Of a stretch of 64,000 nucleotides of DNA, positions 7,900 to 17,013 are shown one piece after another; position 1 is the first letter of the stretch; every line of letters starts with the position of its first letter. Under the pieces are notes generated by a model. The model made no database searches, was not told where the DNA came from, and saw nothing but the letters and a program-made list of their open reading frames with translations. The stretch is from Arthrospira sp. PCC 9108 (lineage in GTDB: Bacteria > Cyanobacteriota > Cyanobacteriia > Cyanobacteriales > Microcoleaceae). The stretch lies in assembly GCA_016745315.1 (NCBI GenBank), contig CP066886.1, forward strand, positions 4,712,501-4,776,500. Reading direction: 5' to 3'. The translations under genes were made by a program, and so were the position numbers.

Positions 7900-8444
7900 G
7901 GGAAAAATCTAAGTCACCGAGGCAGCTTTCCGTCATAATATCGTCACCCTGGGTGACGGATTCTGAAAGTGTAGAACCATTCGATCCGGCTTGGGATGAT
8001 ATGGATGTCTTTATGGCGCTGGACAAATGTCCGAATCAAGACCACAAACAACTCGCCCAATCCACTGATATCCCGATATCTCGTGTAGTCAAGTCTCTGG
8101 AAAGGTTACGCGAGAAAGGTAAGGTTAAGTATTTGGGATGGATAGCCGTCACCCTGGGTGACGAAAATTTATCCCCGGTGAACACTTCTCAGAGCGATCG
8201 CCTAACTGTTCGCTGGAAAGCTAAGTCAACCGCCCAAGACACCAACGGGAATAAATATGCTTACCTATATAGGGGGAAAAAGCAGGTTTGCTACCTTGCC
8301 GGCCCCCATTTATCGGAAAAAGCTAAAGCGATCGCCGACCAAATAGAACAGTGGATCGAGTCCGGCTTATCTCTCGAAACTATCCTAGAAAAACTTCCCG
8401 CACTTAAATCGGGTGGTTGGAAATCCCCAGATAGCAACTCCTAA
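7896..8444 (+). CDS. Winged-helix DNA-binding protein
   Basis: A 182-residue protein. Residues about 45-90 form a winged helix-turn-helix of the MarR/replication-initiator kind (FMALDKCPNQDHKQLAQSTD, then ISRVVKSLERLREKGKVKYL). The C-terminal part ends in an amphipathic helix (AKAIADQIEQWIESGLSLET) and has basic patches. It overlaps the upstream small gene by ATGA. With the RHH gene and the recombinase it forms the regulatory end of the island. It could be a plasmid replication or copy-control factor, but no catalytic motif is visible. Confidence 0.65.
   Translation: MREKSKSPRQLSVIISSPWVTDSESVEPFDPAWDDMDVFMALDKCPNQDHKQLAQSTDIPISRVVKSLERLREKGKVKYLGWIAVTLGDENLSPVNTSQSDRLTVRWKAKSTAQDTNGNKYAYLYRGKKQVCYLAGPHLSEKAKAIADQIEQWIESGLSLETILEKLPALKSGGWKSPDSNS
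7942..7958. promoter_or_regulatory. 17-bp palindrome, copy 2 of 3
   Basis: Identical to the copy at 7546-7562. It lies inside the 5' end of the winged-helix gene at 7896, so it would suit autoregulation or a replication-type iteron. It also encodes part of SPWVTDS in that protein. Confidence 0.5.
8147..8163. promoter_or_regulatory. 17-bp palindrome, copy 3 of 3
   Basis: Identical to the copies at 7546-7562 and 7942-7958, here read in the winged-helix gene as AVTLGDE, a different frame from copy 2. Conservation of the DNA across different reading frames points to a DNA- or RNA-level function or to a mobile short palindrome. Confidence 0.5.
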
Positions 8445-8727
8445 ATTTTCCACAGGGGGAGACTTTACTCCCCCGAAAAATTTTATGATTTTACAGAAAA
8501 ATCAATGAGCATTTTTCAACCCTAAACAGCGCTATTTGCTACTGTAAAATGGTTAGCGCCGTTGGCTGTGTGTAAGAGTCTTTGATGTTTTAGACAAAAT
8601 ACCAAGCAGCCCGGTTTAGTGCTAAAATTGGCGGAATCTAGGGCAGTTACTTCTCGATCTGTGTTTGGCTAGTAGCACCCACTTTCCTCTGATGTCAGGC
8701 AACCTCAAGTTATCGACTGCCCTAGAT
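8445..8727. other. Intergenic region with 13-bp inverted repeat
   Basis: No gene is seen in these 283 bases between the converging winged-helix and integrase genes. AATCTAGGGCAGT (8635-8647) and its exact reverse complement ACTGCCCTAGATT (8716-8728) bracket 68 bases and end at the integrase stop. There is no U-tract, so a simple terminator is unlikely; a recombination site or structured RNA is possible. Confidence 0.6.
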
Positions 8728-9309
8728 TTAATTAATTGCGTCTCTTACCTTGTCGGGGTCAGCATCAATGTAACGCTGCAATGACGACATTGATTTATGA
8801 CCGGTAATCTCCATTATTGTCCGGGTACTAATTCCCTTGTTGTAAAGTTTAGTTATAAAAGTGCGGCGGTAACTGTGAAGCGAATAGCCTTCATTCTGTA
8901 AACCCAGTTGAGCGATCGCTTTCCGGTGAAAAGAGTCGAACGCTTGAACTGTCACGGGCTTGGATATATCAGATGGGCTGGGAAATAGAAAATCGCCGCC
9001 ACCGATGCGGTAGGTTCCAAGAATCTCTCTAAGTTTTTGGGAGATGGGAACTTGGCGGACTCCCCCATCTTTCCCGCCCGATCGCTTTCTAGTTTCAGAC
9101 CGAAAAGTTATTTCTGGCAGGACAATGTGGGAAGCTGGGGAAACATAAACATCAGGGACTCGTAGTAACCTCACCGCTCCTACTCGTTCACCGGTGTACA
9201 TCAAGATGGCAAGTAAAGTTTGCTGCCAGGGATATTTACAGCGTTTGATTATCTTGTCGGCGATCGCATCAGGAATGATTGATGCTTTACCAATGCGGTT
9301 TTTTTTCAT
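8728..9309 (-). CDS. Tyrosine recombinase (catalytic domain only)
   Basis: A 193-residue site-specific recombinase with the full catalytic set: R42 in TGERVG, H145 and R148 in HSYRR, H171 in TGHKS and the nucleophile Y180 in RYID; K80 could be the beta-hairpin lysine. The usual N-terminal core-binding (SAM-like) domain is absent, so the protein is about half the length of a phage integrase. Such short forms occur in cyanobacterial elements. The ATG follows a purine-rich stretch at the 3' side of the start. It presumably integrates or resolves the island that begins beside it. Confidence 0.9.
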   Translation of the reverse strand: MKKNRIGKASIIPDAIADKIIKRCKYPWQQTLLAILMYTGERVGAVRLLRVPDVYVSPASHIVLPEITFRSETRKRSGGKDGGVRQVPISQKLREILGTYRIGGGDFLFPSPSDISKPVTVQAFDSFHRKAIAQLGLQNEGYSLHSYRRTFITKLYNKGISTRTIMEITGHKSMSSLQRYIDADPDKVRDAIN

Positions 9310-9514
9310 GAATTCGTGTCTGTAGGGAATTTCCCCCAGTTGCCTAGCCGACGAGGTAAAGCGATCGGCTTACCTATATGACTATTGTAGGGTTCGGGCG
9401 GGGAGAATATTAGTTTTCGCGCCGACTTGGGGGAAAGTTTGGCGGCGAGCGATCGGATCAGCCTTCTCTATATTTGTTTACTAACCGGTAATACTCTCCC
9501 CTATTTTTGTGAAT

Positions 9515-10477
9515 TTACCAATCCTCCCATGGTAAAAACTGCGTTATCTCAAATTCTCCCCCTTGTTTTGGGTCTGTGCTGTTGGGCGTGTAAATGCAAC
9601 GGCAAAGTCCTAATCCGGGAGCTAAAAAAGAACCTTCAGCTTTAAACAGCAAAATATAGCGAGACAGAGTAGGAGTCAGATTAAAAGCTCCCCCTGTGTC
9701 AGGAACTGTAATAACAGAGCATCGATTTGTTATCCATTTTTCAAGATTATCTATGTCAATATGTGAACTCAAAACATTAGAAAACAATGCAACTTGAGAT
9801 ATTGCCATCCACATGGTTTCACGAGGACATAGTAAAATCTCGATATTAGTTCCTTCCTTGATAACAGACGTAGAAATTCCGTCATTCCCAATGTAGGCAT
9901 AAAGATTATGGGTAATATTAAAAACATATTGTTTACCGGGCAAAAAAGCATCAAATTGCCAGGCTCTAACTGCTCCCTCTGTTGTAGTCCACGTTCCCCA
10001 GAACCTATTATAAGTATCTACGTCATCATAATTAACTTGAGAATCAGAACTTATAAACGATGGAAGTTTGTTTATATTGGAATCTAAGGAAATAAACGGT
10101 CTAATTGATAAATCTGGGATAGGCATATCGTCCTCGATTTCGCTTCCTATGTTGTAGTCAATTTCCGTATCTTGGCGCACCCAGATAGAGAGAATCTGAG
10201 TTGTGGGGCTGCTTGCTAAAACACCAATCCCCCCATCACTCCCATCGGAATAGAAGCCATTTTCAAAAACAGGTAAGGATAAATCAGACCCTACCCACCG
10301 AATAGAAAAAGGATTGTCGGCTTGGATGGTGATTTCCCGACGGACTAATAATGGCGTGGCGGGGACTATTTCAATCTCTTCCCCTGCGGTGAGTTGAAAA
10401 TAACCTGACTTAATATGGCGATAATAAGCGCCGCCGCCCCCGCCACCGGTAGGACGCATTTCAAACCGAATAGGCAT
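9515..10477 (-). CDS. Unrecognised protein with Gly-rich N-terminus
   Basis: A 320-residue protein, family not recognised. It opens with MPIRFEMRPTG and six consecutive glycines, then shows a beta-rich pattern (GYFQLTAGEEIEIVPATPLL, then REITIQADNPFSIRWVG) and an acidic stretch near residue 110. Phage and virus spike or tail proteins often look like this, but that is only a resemblance. It is divergent from the plus-strand block that begins at 10516, with about 38 bp between starts, so a shared promoter region must be very compact. Confidence 0.6.
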   Translation of the reverse strand: MPIRFEMRPTGGGGGGAYYRHIKSGYFQLTAGEEIEIVPATPLLVRREITIQADNPFSIRWVGSDLSLPVFENGFYSDGSDGGIGVLASSPTTQILSIWVRQDTEIDYNIGSEIEDDMPIPDLSIRPFISLDSNINKLPSFISSDSQVNYDDVDTYNRFWGTWTTTEGAVRAWQFDAFLPGKQYVFNITHNLYAYIGNDGISTSVIKEGTNIEILLCPRETMWMAISQVALFSNVLSSHIDIDNLEKWITNRCSVITVPDTGGAFNLTPTLSRYILLFKAEGSFLAPGLGLCRCIYTPNSTDPKQGGEFEITQFLPWEDW

Positions 10478-10515
10478 TTATAGTAAAATGGAATGAGTTG
10501 TCTCTATTGTCGCAT

Positions 10516-11028
10516 ATGAACATCACGCCGGGACTTTATCCCGATTTTTCTGAAACTACCTTAGAAGCCTTAGTTTTAGCAATGGGGCGGCAATTGTTGC
10601 AAAGGCAGAAAAACTTAGTCGTTAATATCACCGGGAAAGATATTATGGATCTGTCTCTGGATGAGGAGGCTTCTGTTGTTAATCTGGATATTGACGAGTT
10701 AGAAGGTTTTATTGATGACGGTGCGATCGCAGTAGTAGAACCATTTCTTGTGGGCTTTCAACCCGGAACGGGTAGCTATCCTTTTAATCAACAAAATCTA
10801 TGTAGCGCTCTACTGCATTTGGTAATGTATCAACACGCCGCCGAATTTAGCCCCACACTCAATCCCGAACCCGCCAGAAAACATTGTGAGTTTACCATAG
10901 GACCTAACATTCGTGGAAGTGGAACTTATCCATTAATACTTACCATTACTTTAACAGACTATCCTGTAATCATTAGCTACAGCGACGGCATGACTTCAAC
11001 CGCACAACCATACTTATTAACGCCTTAA
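10516..11028 (+). CDS. Unrecognised protein, first of the plus-strand island block
   Basis: A 170-residue product from ATG 10516 (TTG 10498 is an in-frame alternative). No domain is recognised. It is acidic in the first half (ITGKDIMDLSLDEEASVVNL) and ends in a likely beta-sandwich (TYPLILTITLTDYPVIISYS). It starts a run of about ten closely spaced plus-strand genes that read as an operon. Function unknown; a structural role is only suggested by context. Confidence 0.6.
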   Translation: MNITPGLYPDFSETTLEALVLAMGRQLLQRQKNLVVNITGKDIMDLSLDEEASVVNLDIDELEGFIDDGAIAVVEPFLVGFQPGTGSYPFNQQNLCSALLHLVMYQHAAEFSPTLNPEPARKHCEFTIGPNIRGSGTYPLILTITLTDYPVIISYSDGMTSTAQPYLLTP

Positions 11029-11031
11029 ACT

Positions 11032-11907
11032 ATGGCAGAAAATCGCTGATCAGAAACCGACACATTTTCATTTGAAATTAATGAAAGTAATGCCAGTAAT
11101 TATGTTACAGACCCATTAACACTTTTGGCTGTCTCTGATGTCGTCAACTCAATGTCTAACAATATTGACCCTAGATGGCTATGGCGTGCTAATGTTTTCC
11201 TAGAAAGTCTCACCGCCTCAGTTTGGTGTCCAAGTTTTCCCCGGTCTCCTTATCCTGAATTTTACCCAGAGGATTCGGCGGCAGAAAGAGCAGCCAAATT
11301 AATGAAATTAGAGAGCAATCATCCTAAGTTTGGGTGGCAATTGCTTAGACGGAAAAGCGCTACCGGTTCATGGGTCGAGGCAGCTTGTCCTGTTATTCAA
11401 AACCGAGGGAGGCGGTTTTATGTTCCTCTAATTAATCCTTACTTAACAGCAAACGAGGTCAAAATACTTGGCAGTGCTGACCAATTGGGTGTAAGTTTTA
11501 AGGATTATGGCAACGGCATATTAGGGGGCGGTTCAATAGCCAGTAATCGCATCTATGACACTCTTTACATCGAGGGAGAACATAGAGTAGAATTAGATTT
11601 AATATTGATGGCTAAACGTCCGGCTAATACAGTGATGAACACAGTCACTGTAAGCCCTAATCCCATGTTAATAGCCCCCGCTAATCTAAGCCGTGCTTAT
11701 TTTGAAATTCAAAATCAGGGAGAAATTGAGCTCCTTTGGGGTTTTGGCACATTGGGAAGTGACGCGACAAGCCATCCATTCAAAATGCCACCCGGCCAGA
11801 TTTATTATCCAGGTAATGTAGCCGGATTTATACCAACTGACGCGATATGGGCAAAAGTAAAAGAGGGAACGACAACTGTTCTGATTATGGAGAGTTCTTA
11901 TCAATGA
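11032..11907 (+). CDS. Unrecognised island protein with in-frame TGA at codon 6
   Basis: Starting at ATG 11032 the frame reads MAENR, then TGA (11047-11049), then SETDTFSFEINESNASNYV and on without a break to 11907. The stretch after the stop looks coding, so the stop is either a nonsense mutation of a TGG/CGA-type codon or is bypassed. Without bypass, translation would have to begin at an internal TTG (11125) or ATG (11152). The rest (about 260 residues) includes PRWLWRANVFLESLTASVW and a beta-rich C-terminal domain with VTVSPNPMLI. Its stop overlaps the next ATG at 11904. No family is recognised. Confidence 0.55.
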
Positions 11908-12222
11908 CCACAGTTTTATATAGCAGTGAAAAACCCAGGATTTAGGTCATCTACCAGCGGGACAATATGAACTGGCTGCAGTTAATTTGTGGATAGTAAT
12001 TTATCATCAATGCTTTATGCTAAAAAGGTGATATACAAGCGCCACTTTTTGCTTCCCGGTTCTCCATCTGATGCTTTTCCTTTCATTCGAGAGTTAAAAG
12101 CCTTGGCTAATGTTCCCATACAATACAGGACAATTAATGAATTTCCGAAAACGGATCGACAAACAACTAAAACAGATTCAAGCAGTAGGGGGACTATCGT
12201 TTTCTTGTTGAGCAATGGTTAG
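11904..12222 (+). pseudogene. Broken island gene (at least two frame changes)
   Basis: ATG 11904 overlaps the previous stop as ATGA and reads MTTVLYSSEK before a stop. The sense continuation QDLGHLPAGQYELAAVNLW lies in a second frame, and KKVIYKRHFLLPGSPSDAFP in a third, open to 12222. Both changes fall at runs of five A (11929-11933 and about 12021-12025) and both would be repaired by one extra A. It is either a decayed gene or a region with base-call errors. Function unknown. Confidence 0.45.
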
Positions 12223-12473
12223 AGAGAATTGAGTATCTATGCCAAACTTTTGATTTTTTAGAAGTGTTGCCAGTCACTGCCATGTTAAGGTCTTGGAGAA
12301 GCCCGTATCTGCCTAATGCTTATTTTATGCTAAAAAAACGGGAAACGATTAATTCGGTTTCTTTGGAAGCGATCGAGGCGATGGAACCAGAATGGCTGAC
12401 TGATAATCGGGTGTTGTCTGAGGAGGGATGGAGGCAATTATTTATTAATTGGGATGAGGAATTTTTGTCATGA
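12137..12473 (+). pseudogene. Island gene with +1 frameshift in a G5 run
   Basis: ATG 12137 reads MNFRKRIDKQLKQIQAVG. The frame then changes within GGGGG (12188-12192) and continues as DYRFLVEQWLERIEYL to the stop at 12473. The total length is 3n+1, so removing one G gives a single frame of about 111 residues, mostly helical and charged. The stop codon TGA overlaps the next gene's ATG at 12470, which fits an intact operon before the change. No family is recognised. Confidence 0.5.
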
Positions 12474-13897
12474 GAGAGGTAGAAGAGCGAAGCAGGAGGG
12501 TGAAAGACATTGTTAGAAATCGCAACTACAGGCAAGCTGTAGATGTAATAGAAAGAGAGGTCAAAAGATTAGAAGCGGATGATAAACCCAGGGCTAGAGT
12601 AAGGTTTCCCCGCGATGACGGTGATATTGAGATAGATGTTGGGGGGATAGTTGATTTTGCCCGGTCAATGTTGCCCAAAGCAAGCATAGAAGCTGAGGAT
12701 TTACAGGATGGTGGAACTAGGAGAGGGATAAAAACCGAAAAGATTGGCAGCACGGCTCGCGGATTTGTAGACCTTGATGAGGATGGAAACCCCAAAGGTT
12801 TTGGGGGAACAATTGACAGTATCAATGATGCTAATGTCTCGGTTTACCTTGGGGAATGCGAGCAATCGATGAGCGTAACTATTGGGGGTAAAACGGTTAC
12901 CTTTGCCAGAAATGTTTGCGAAGATGATAAAGACGAGGAAACAGAGGAAGATGAAATTGAGACAAGCGAAGATGAAAATGATCTTAGACCTCCTAAGCTC
13001 GATATCCCTCGACCTCCGGCTGGATATTCTCGCCAGTTAGGGGAACTCTATCTAGTTAAAAAAGTATTCTTTTTGTGGGGGTGGTTTCCAACTTTTACGG
13101 AAGCAGGATTAAATTTTATAGCGAAGGGTGAGGGTACAATAACAACAAAATCAAGCTTAATAAGTTCCCTTGAATTTTCCAATGAACGTTGGGCGTTCGA
13201 GTCTATAACTTTTATGGGAATAGTGCCAGTTTCGGAGACTAGACAGCTTTTTGGGCGTTGGGACAGAAGACAGTTTAGAGATGTTCAAGTTGGAGTATAC
13301 TTTAACACTGTTAAAGCGGTATTTCAACTAGAATATATCAAGAAATCTCCTACATGGTTTCCCCAGCGTGTATGGACATCATACCCGATGCTTTCACCTA
13401 GTTATTTGAAATCAGCCCAGCAGATTAATGTTGCGGTGGCTCCGATAGTTTTTAACCAAATAGAACCAGAAACTGGTAACTATATAAGCCATCAACTTTA
13501 TCGTAGATATATAGACTGGTGCCTTTACCTGGTACCTCTGCCTTATACAGAGAATTTATCTGAACCAGAGCCACCGCCAAGTTTACCAATATTACCAGAT
13601 GATATGGACAAAAACTGCTGTGAAGAGTTGATTAAGATGACTCGGGAAATACATAAAGCCCTAGGGGTCAGGAAATTGTTAGAGAAGAACTTCCAAGTTC
13701 CGTCTAATATGATGATACCAGAAGGTAAAGGTAATCATGCAAATAAGGATTATCTGGAAATCATGTCTGACCTGTTTAAAACCATCGACAATTATGGTTT
13801 TGATGCTCCGGTTACTGTTAAAGTTCAGGATACGAATAAAGCCCAAAAAGGCGACCAGTCTATAGAGTTAAAGTTTAACTCGCTGGGGCTATATTAA
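12470..13897 (+). CDS. Unrecognised large island protein, 5' part
   Basis: 475 residues. The basic N-terminal segment (REVEERSRRVKDIVRNRN) is followed by a central very acidic linker (EDDKDEETEEDEIETSEDEN). Next come a region with a hydrophobic WGWFPTF patch, a proline-rich linker (EPEPPPSLPILP) and a C-terminal helical part. The stop at 13895-13897 is probably premature: one extra G in the G4 run just before it would join the frame to the downstream 13882-14313 sequence, giving about 613 residues. No domain is recognised. The size and central position suggest a structural or portal-like component, but nothing in the sequence proves it. Confidence 0.6.
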   Translation: MREVEERSRRVKDIVRNRNYRQAVDVIEREVKRLEADDKPRARVRFPRDDGDIEIDVGGIVDFARSMLPKASIEAEDLQDGGTRRGIKTEKIGSTARGFVDLDEDGNPKGFGGTIDSINDANVSVYLGECEQSMSVTIGGKTVTFARNVCEDDKDEETEEDEIETSEDENDLRPPKLDIPRPPAGYSRQLGELYLVKKVFFLWGWFPTFTEAGLNFIAKGEGTITTKSSLISSLEFSNERWAFESITFMGIVPVSETRQLFGRWDRRQFRDVQVGVYFNTVKAVFQLEYIKKSPTWFPQRVWTSYPMLSPSYLKSAQQINVAVAPIVFNQIEPETGNYISHQLYRRYIDWCLYLVPLPYTENLSEPEPPPSLPILPDDMDKNCCEELIKMTREIHKALGVRKLLEKNFQVPSNMMIPEGKGNHANKDYLEIMSDLFKTIDNYGFDAPVTVKVQDTNKAQKGDQSIELKFNSLGLY

Positions 13898-14313
13898 AGG
13901 CTCAGACTGAACTGTTGATTGAGTTGAAAGGTGATAGTGCTAACCGGTTAAATATTCAGATTCGCCTAGCTTATATAATGACGAGAATGTATCGGACTTT
14001 AGCTAAGTTATATTACAGAACGTCGGCGATTTTGGACGGGTTGGGAATTCCTATTATCTCGAAGGTGGTGACTTTACCGATTGAGTTTAATGTGTTTGGT
14101 AAAAAACACTGGGGAGCTGGTAAGGGATTCGGTAAGGATAGTAAAAAGGGTCATGAGCCTAAACTTGATTTAAACGATGAAGACACGACAGAGGCTATGT
14201 TGCCCGATTTATTAGAGATTCGTGATTATGAAATAGAGGTTGATGAGTTTAGGTTTAAAAGCACTGACCTTTATGAGATAATTTTGAATATGGCGGCTAA
14301 AATGAGGACATAA
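13882..14313 (+). pseudogene. Likely 3' part of the 12470 gene after a frameshift
   Basis: This frame is open from 13879 and reads AGAILKAQTELLIELKGDSA before any start codon; TTG 13915 is the first candidate. Adding one G to the run at 13885-13888 turns the upstream end into NSLGAILKAQTELLIELK, a smooth join. The 12470-14313 span is 3n+2, as expected for one lost base. Residues include LNIQIRLAYIMTRMYRTLAK and an acidic C-terminus. Translation as a separate protein from TTG is the alternative. Confidence 0.5.
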
Positions 14314-14315
14314 TC

Positions 14316-14755
14316 GTGACCAAAAGAAATCCCCCCCGTGGTTCTAATCGTCCCCCGAGCGATTCGGTAGTGGTAAGAAGCCACCATCTGAAAAAGATGA
14401 AAAAGCCGGGTTAAGAACTGATACAAACAACAGAATAGAGGAAGCGATCGCTGTCTTGGATTTTCGGCTACACTTAGAATATTTAAATGTGGCTTCAGCC
14501 GTTGGGGGCGGCGATTTTGAACAGTTTAAACGTTCTTGGTTGATGAATTACTATAATGCTATGACAGAACCGAGGTTTAAAGATAAACCCAAAAATCCTC
14601 CTACTAGAGAGGAACGGGCACGTCTCTTAAAAACTAATGATGAGTTGATGATGAATCGCCAAATCAAATCCGACAATTTGTCATCAAGGGAAAATCTAAC
14701 TGAATTTCGCCGAAGTAGAGACTTGTTGCCATTCGACGCTGATAATATAGGTTAA
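14316..14755 (+). pseudogene. Island gene with frameshift in a C5 run
   Basis: GTG 14316 reads MTKRNPPRGSNRPP. The frame then changes at CCCCC (14352-14356) to ERFGSGKKPPSEKDEKAGLR and continues to 14755. The length is 3n+2, so one extra C restores a frame of about 146 residues. The N-terminus is basic and proline-rich, and the C-terminal part is helical (FEQFKRSWLMNYYNAM). The unbroken part alone (from about 14456) has 99 residues. Family not recognised. Confidence 0.5.
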
Positions 14756-14759
14756 AATT

Positions 14760-15737
14760 ATGTCTAATATTGTAGGGATAGACCAGAGAGAACTAACTTC
14801 AACCGCTATAGCTGGCGGTGCAATGTCTTCACAGTGGTTTAATAGTTTTTCGACCCCTTTTTATCAGCAGATTCAAAGTTTAAAAGCCTTTGATTTTAAG
14901 AAGTGGGCGGGTAGTGTCAAGGGCGGAGCTTTAGTTATTGCAGAAAACATCAAAAAAGGGAACTGGGGTTTTTTCAAAGAATGGCTACAAGAGGCTCCTC
15001 TGGTTCCTAAAATAGCCGGGATTGTAGCGGGTGGTTTAATTGCTGGGACTGTGCTGATTGTTGGCGGACAAGCATTAGGGTTTGTTGGTGCGGGTGTAGG
15101 GAGTTTAGTAGCAGCCCATCCGGCTTTTGTTGGCGGTTTTTTAGGGGTAACAATACCTACAGTGATGAGCAAATTGACCCAAGGGGTTTCTCAAGCCTAT
15201 AACTTTGATTGGGCAGCATCTGACAAGAAAATGATGGACGATTTAAAACAAGCGGCTAATGCTTTATATGTTCCCTTGGGGGAAACAGTCGGGAAATCAT
15301 TGGCTAGTTTGGTGGCGGGGAAGGTAGGGCAGTCGGTTAATGCAGCAACGCTAAGGATTCGGGAAGGTGCGATCGCCGCTATGTGTATGATTAACCCGAC
15401 TATTAAAGAGACTTTGGTGGATGCGTTATCCTCGCTGAGGTATGCGGTGCAAGAGGTTGTTAAAAAAGCACTGTTTGTTATGACTTACATTAACGCCAGA
15501 AAAGTAGCAGCCAGGTTGTTGGATAAGGAAGATACTTGGGGCAAGGAAGGGCAATCACCTTTTATTGTTTCGGAGAAAGTAGAAGAAACTTGGGCGAAAG
15601 TTAAAGAAGATGAATATTTTGATTGGGTGAATGAGCAACAATGGGAGGGTATAGAAACAATGACATCTACTTTTTTTGAAACCCTCGGTGAGTTGTTGTC
15701 AGAGCAGGGAACTTATGAGGAGTGGATACCGGTATAA
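14760..15737 (+). CDS. Unrecognised membrane-associated island protein
   Basis: 325 residues. A hydrophobic glycine-rich region at about 80-135 (VPKIAGIVAGGLIAGTVLIV, then GGQALGFVGAG) can form two membrane segments. A second moderately hydrophobic helix lies near 220-245 (KKALFVMTYINARKVAARLL). The C-terminus is acidic with repeated Trp. Virus-encoded membrane or tape-measure proteins have such segments, but no family match is evident. The ATG lies five bases after the previous stop. Confidence 0.6.
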   Translation: MSNIVGIDQRELTSTAIAGGAMSSQWFNSFSTPFYQQIQSLKAFDFKKWAGSVKGGALVIAENIKKGNWGFFKEWLQEAPLVPKIAGIVAGGLIAGTVLIVGGQALGFVGAGVGSLVAAHPAFVGGFLGVTIPTVMSKLTQGVSQAYNFDWAASDKKMMDDLKQAANALYVPLGETVGKSLASLVAGKVGQSVNAATLRIREGAIAAMCMINPTIKETLVDALSSLRYAVQEVVKKALFVMTYINARKVAARLLDKEDTWGKEGQSPFIVSEKVEETWAKVKEDEYFDWVNEQQWEGIETMTSTFFETLGELLSEQGTYEEWIPV

Positions 15738-15764
15738 ATTCATCACCTGAGAGGAGGGATATCA

Positions 15765-16964
15765 ATGGTAGAAGTTGGAAGACTTACTCAGCAAACTTAC
15801 ATCATGATGGCTCGTCAACGGCGTATCACGAAACTATCAGATAAGCGGCCGGAACGAGTCCGAATAGAATTGCAGCCAAACTGGAACGTTTATCAGTTAC
15901 AACCTGATAGAAAAAACCCAGATTATAAGCTGCTGATGACTGGTTCTGAGTCAGCCTTGGCATTGCAGTTGTCACAACTCGGATGGATGGAGAAGATGCT
16001 CGATCATCTTCTCAATGCCAGCGATCTAAAATTCGAGGATTGGTTTGATGTTTGGGCGGCGGGTTATCCAGAACTGCGCTACAGAGTGAACCCAAAACTC
16101 CCCAATTTAAGAACTAACTATCCTTCATCTAATGTTAAGGATTCCAATGGGGAAACAATAAGCAGATGGAGAAATGAGGTAGGCTCTCGCCCGGCTTACA
16201 TTGAATGGAAACCTTCAGCCCGAAAAACAGCAAAGGATCTCGGGCTTCACCGCACAATAGAATATTTTCCCGATCGCTCTCAGAACAAATCAGTTGTCTT
16301 GACGGGGAACGACAAGGAGCTAATTAGGCAAATCCTACAAATCCACTACGAGGGTGGGGGTAGCAGTGAGGGGATGGATAGCACGGTCTCGACGGGTATT
16401 AGTTACCGGGGCGCTCCCAAGGTTGTGCTGTACTTTTTGGAACGGATCGAGGATGTGGAAAAAGGCTACCGACAATTAGAGGCAAGAGTGGGATTCCGTT
16501 TGGTGGGAAAAACAGAAAACCCGAACGGAACTGGCGACTTGTTAACTAAGGCTAACATCAGAAATTTGGCTCAGAGAATTGTCCAGAACTTTCTACAACC
16601 CGAACAATTTCGTCTTCACAAGGGTAGAGAATCGGTTAGCTACAGAGATAAACGCCAAGGGTTAGAGTCGTTTGTTTTTGCAACTAGCGCATCAGAGGGG
16701 ATTAATCTTTATCAGCGAATCTGTCGGGTGATGGAAATAGAATTTGATAACTCAAAGGTCTTTACATCGAGCAACCAAAATCCAACCCAAGCGTTTCCTA
16801 TCACGCCCCCAGAAGTGACGATATTGGGTAACAAAATTAAACCACCCCGCCGCCGTCCGGTCGGGCACGTCTATTTTAGAGAGGCGAAATTGTTTTTAGA
16901 GATGCTCAACGAGCCTATCCTTCTCTGTGACTACAACGGGCATATATACAGGAATCCCGATTAG
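15765..16964 (+). CDS. Unrecognised island protein (399 aa)
   Basis: A good Shine-Dalgarno (GAGGAGGG) precedes ATG 15765. The protein is basic and soluble. It begins with a short HTH-like stretch (LTQQTYIMMARQRRITKLSD), and a tryptophan-rich middle (MLDHLLNASDLKFEDWFDVW) is followed by mixed alpha/beta sequence. The C-terminal part holds IRNLAQRIVQNFLQPEQFRL. No catalytic motif is identified. It ends the long co-oriented block before a hairpin-containing gap. Confidence 0.65.
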   Translation: MVEVGRLTQQTYIMMARQRRITKLSDKRPERVRIELQPNWNVYQLQPDRKNPDYKLLMTGSESALALQLSQLGWMEKMLDHLLNASDLKFEDWFDVWAAGYPELRYRVNPKLPNLRTNYPSSNVKDSNGETISRWRNEVGSRPAYIEWKPSARKTAKDLGLHRTIEYFPDRSQNKSVVLTGNDKELIRQILQIHYEGGGSSEGMDSTVSTGISYRGAPKVVLYFLERIEDVEKGYRQLEARVGFRLVGKTENPNGTGDLLTKANIRNLAQRIVQNFLQPEQFRLHKGRESVSYRDKRQGLESFVFATSASEGINLYQRICRVMEIEFDNSKVFTSSNQNPTQAFPITPPEVTILGNKIKPPRRRPVGHVYFREAKLFLEMLNEPILLCDYNGHIYRNPD

Positions 16965-17013
16965 AAGACAACCCCAATATTTTTTTTAGATCAAACAAAC
17001 TCCCTTGTATGTT

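Noticed and set aside
9427..9645. 72-residue plus-strand frame near the Gly-tract gene
   Set aside because: It runs over the 3' end of the 9515-10477 gene on the opposite strand and has no support.
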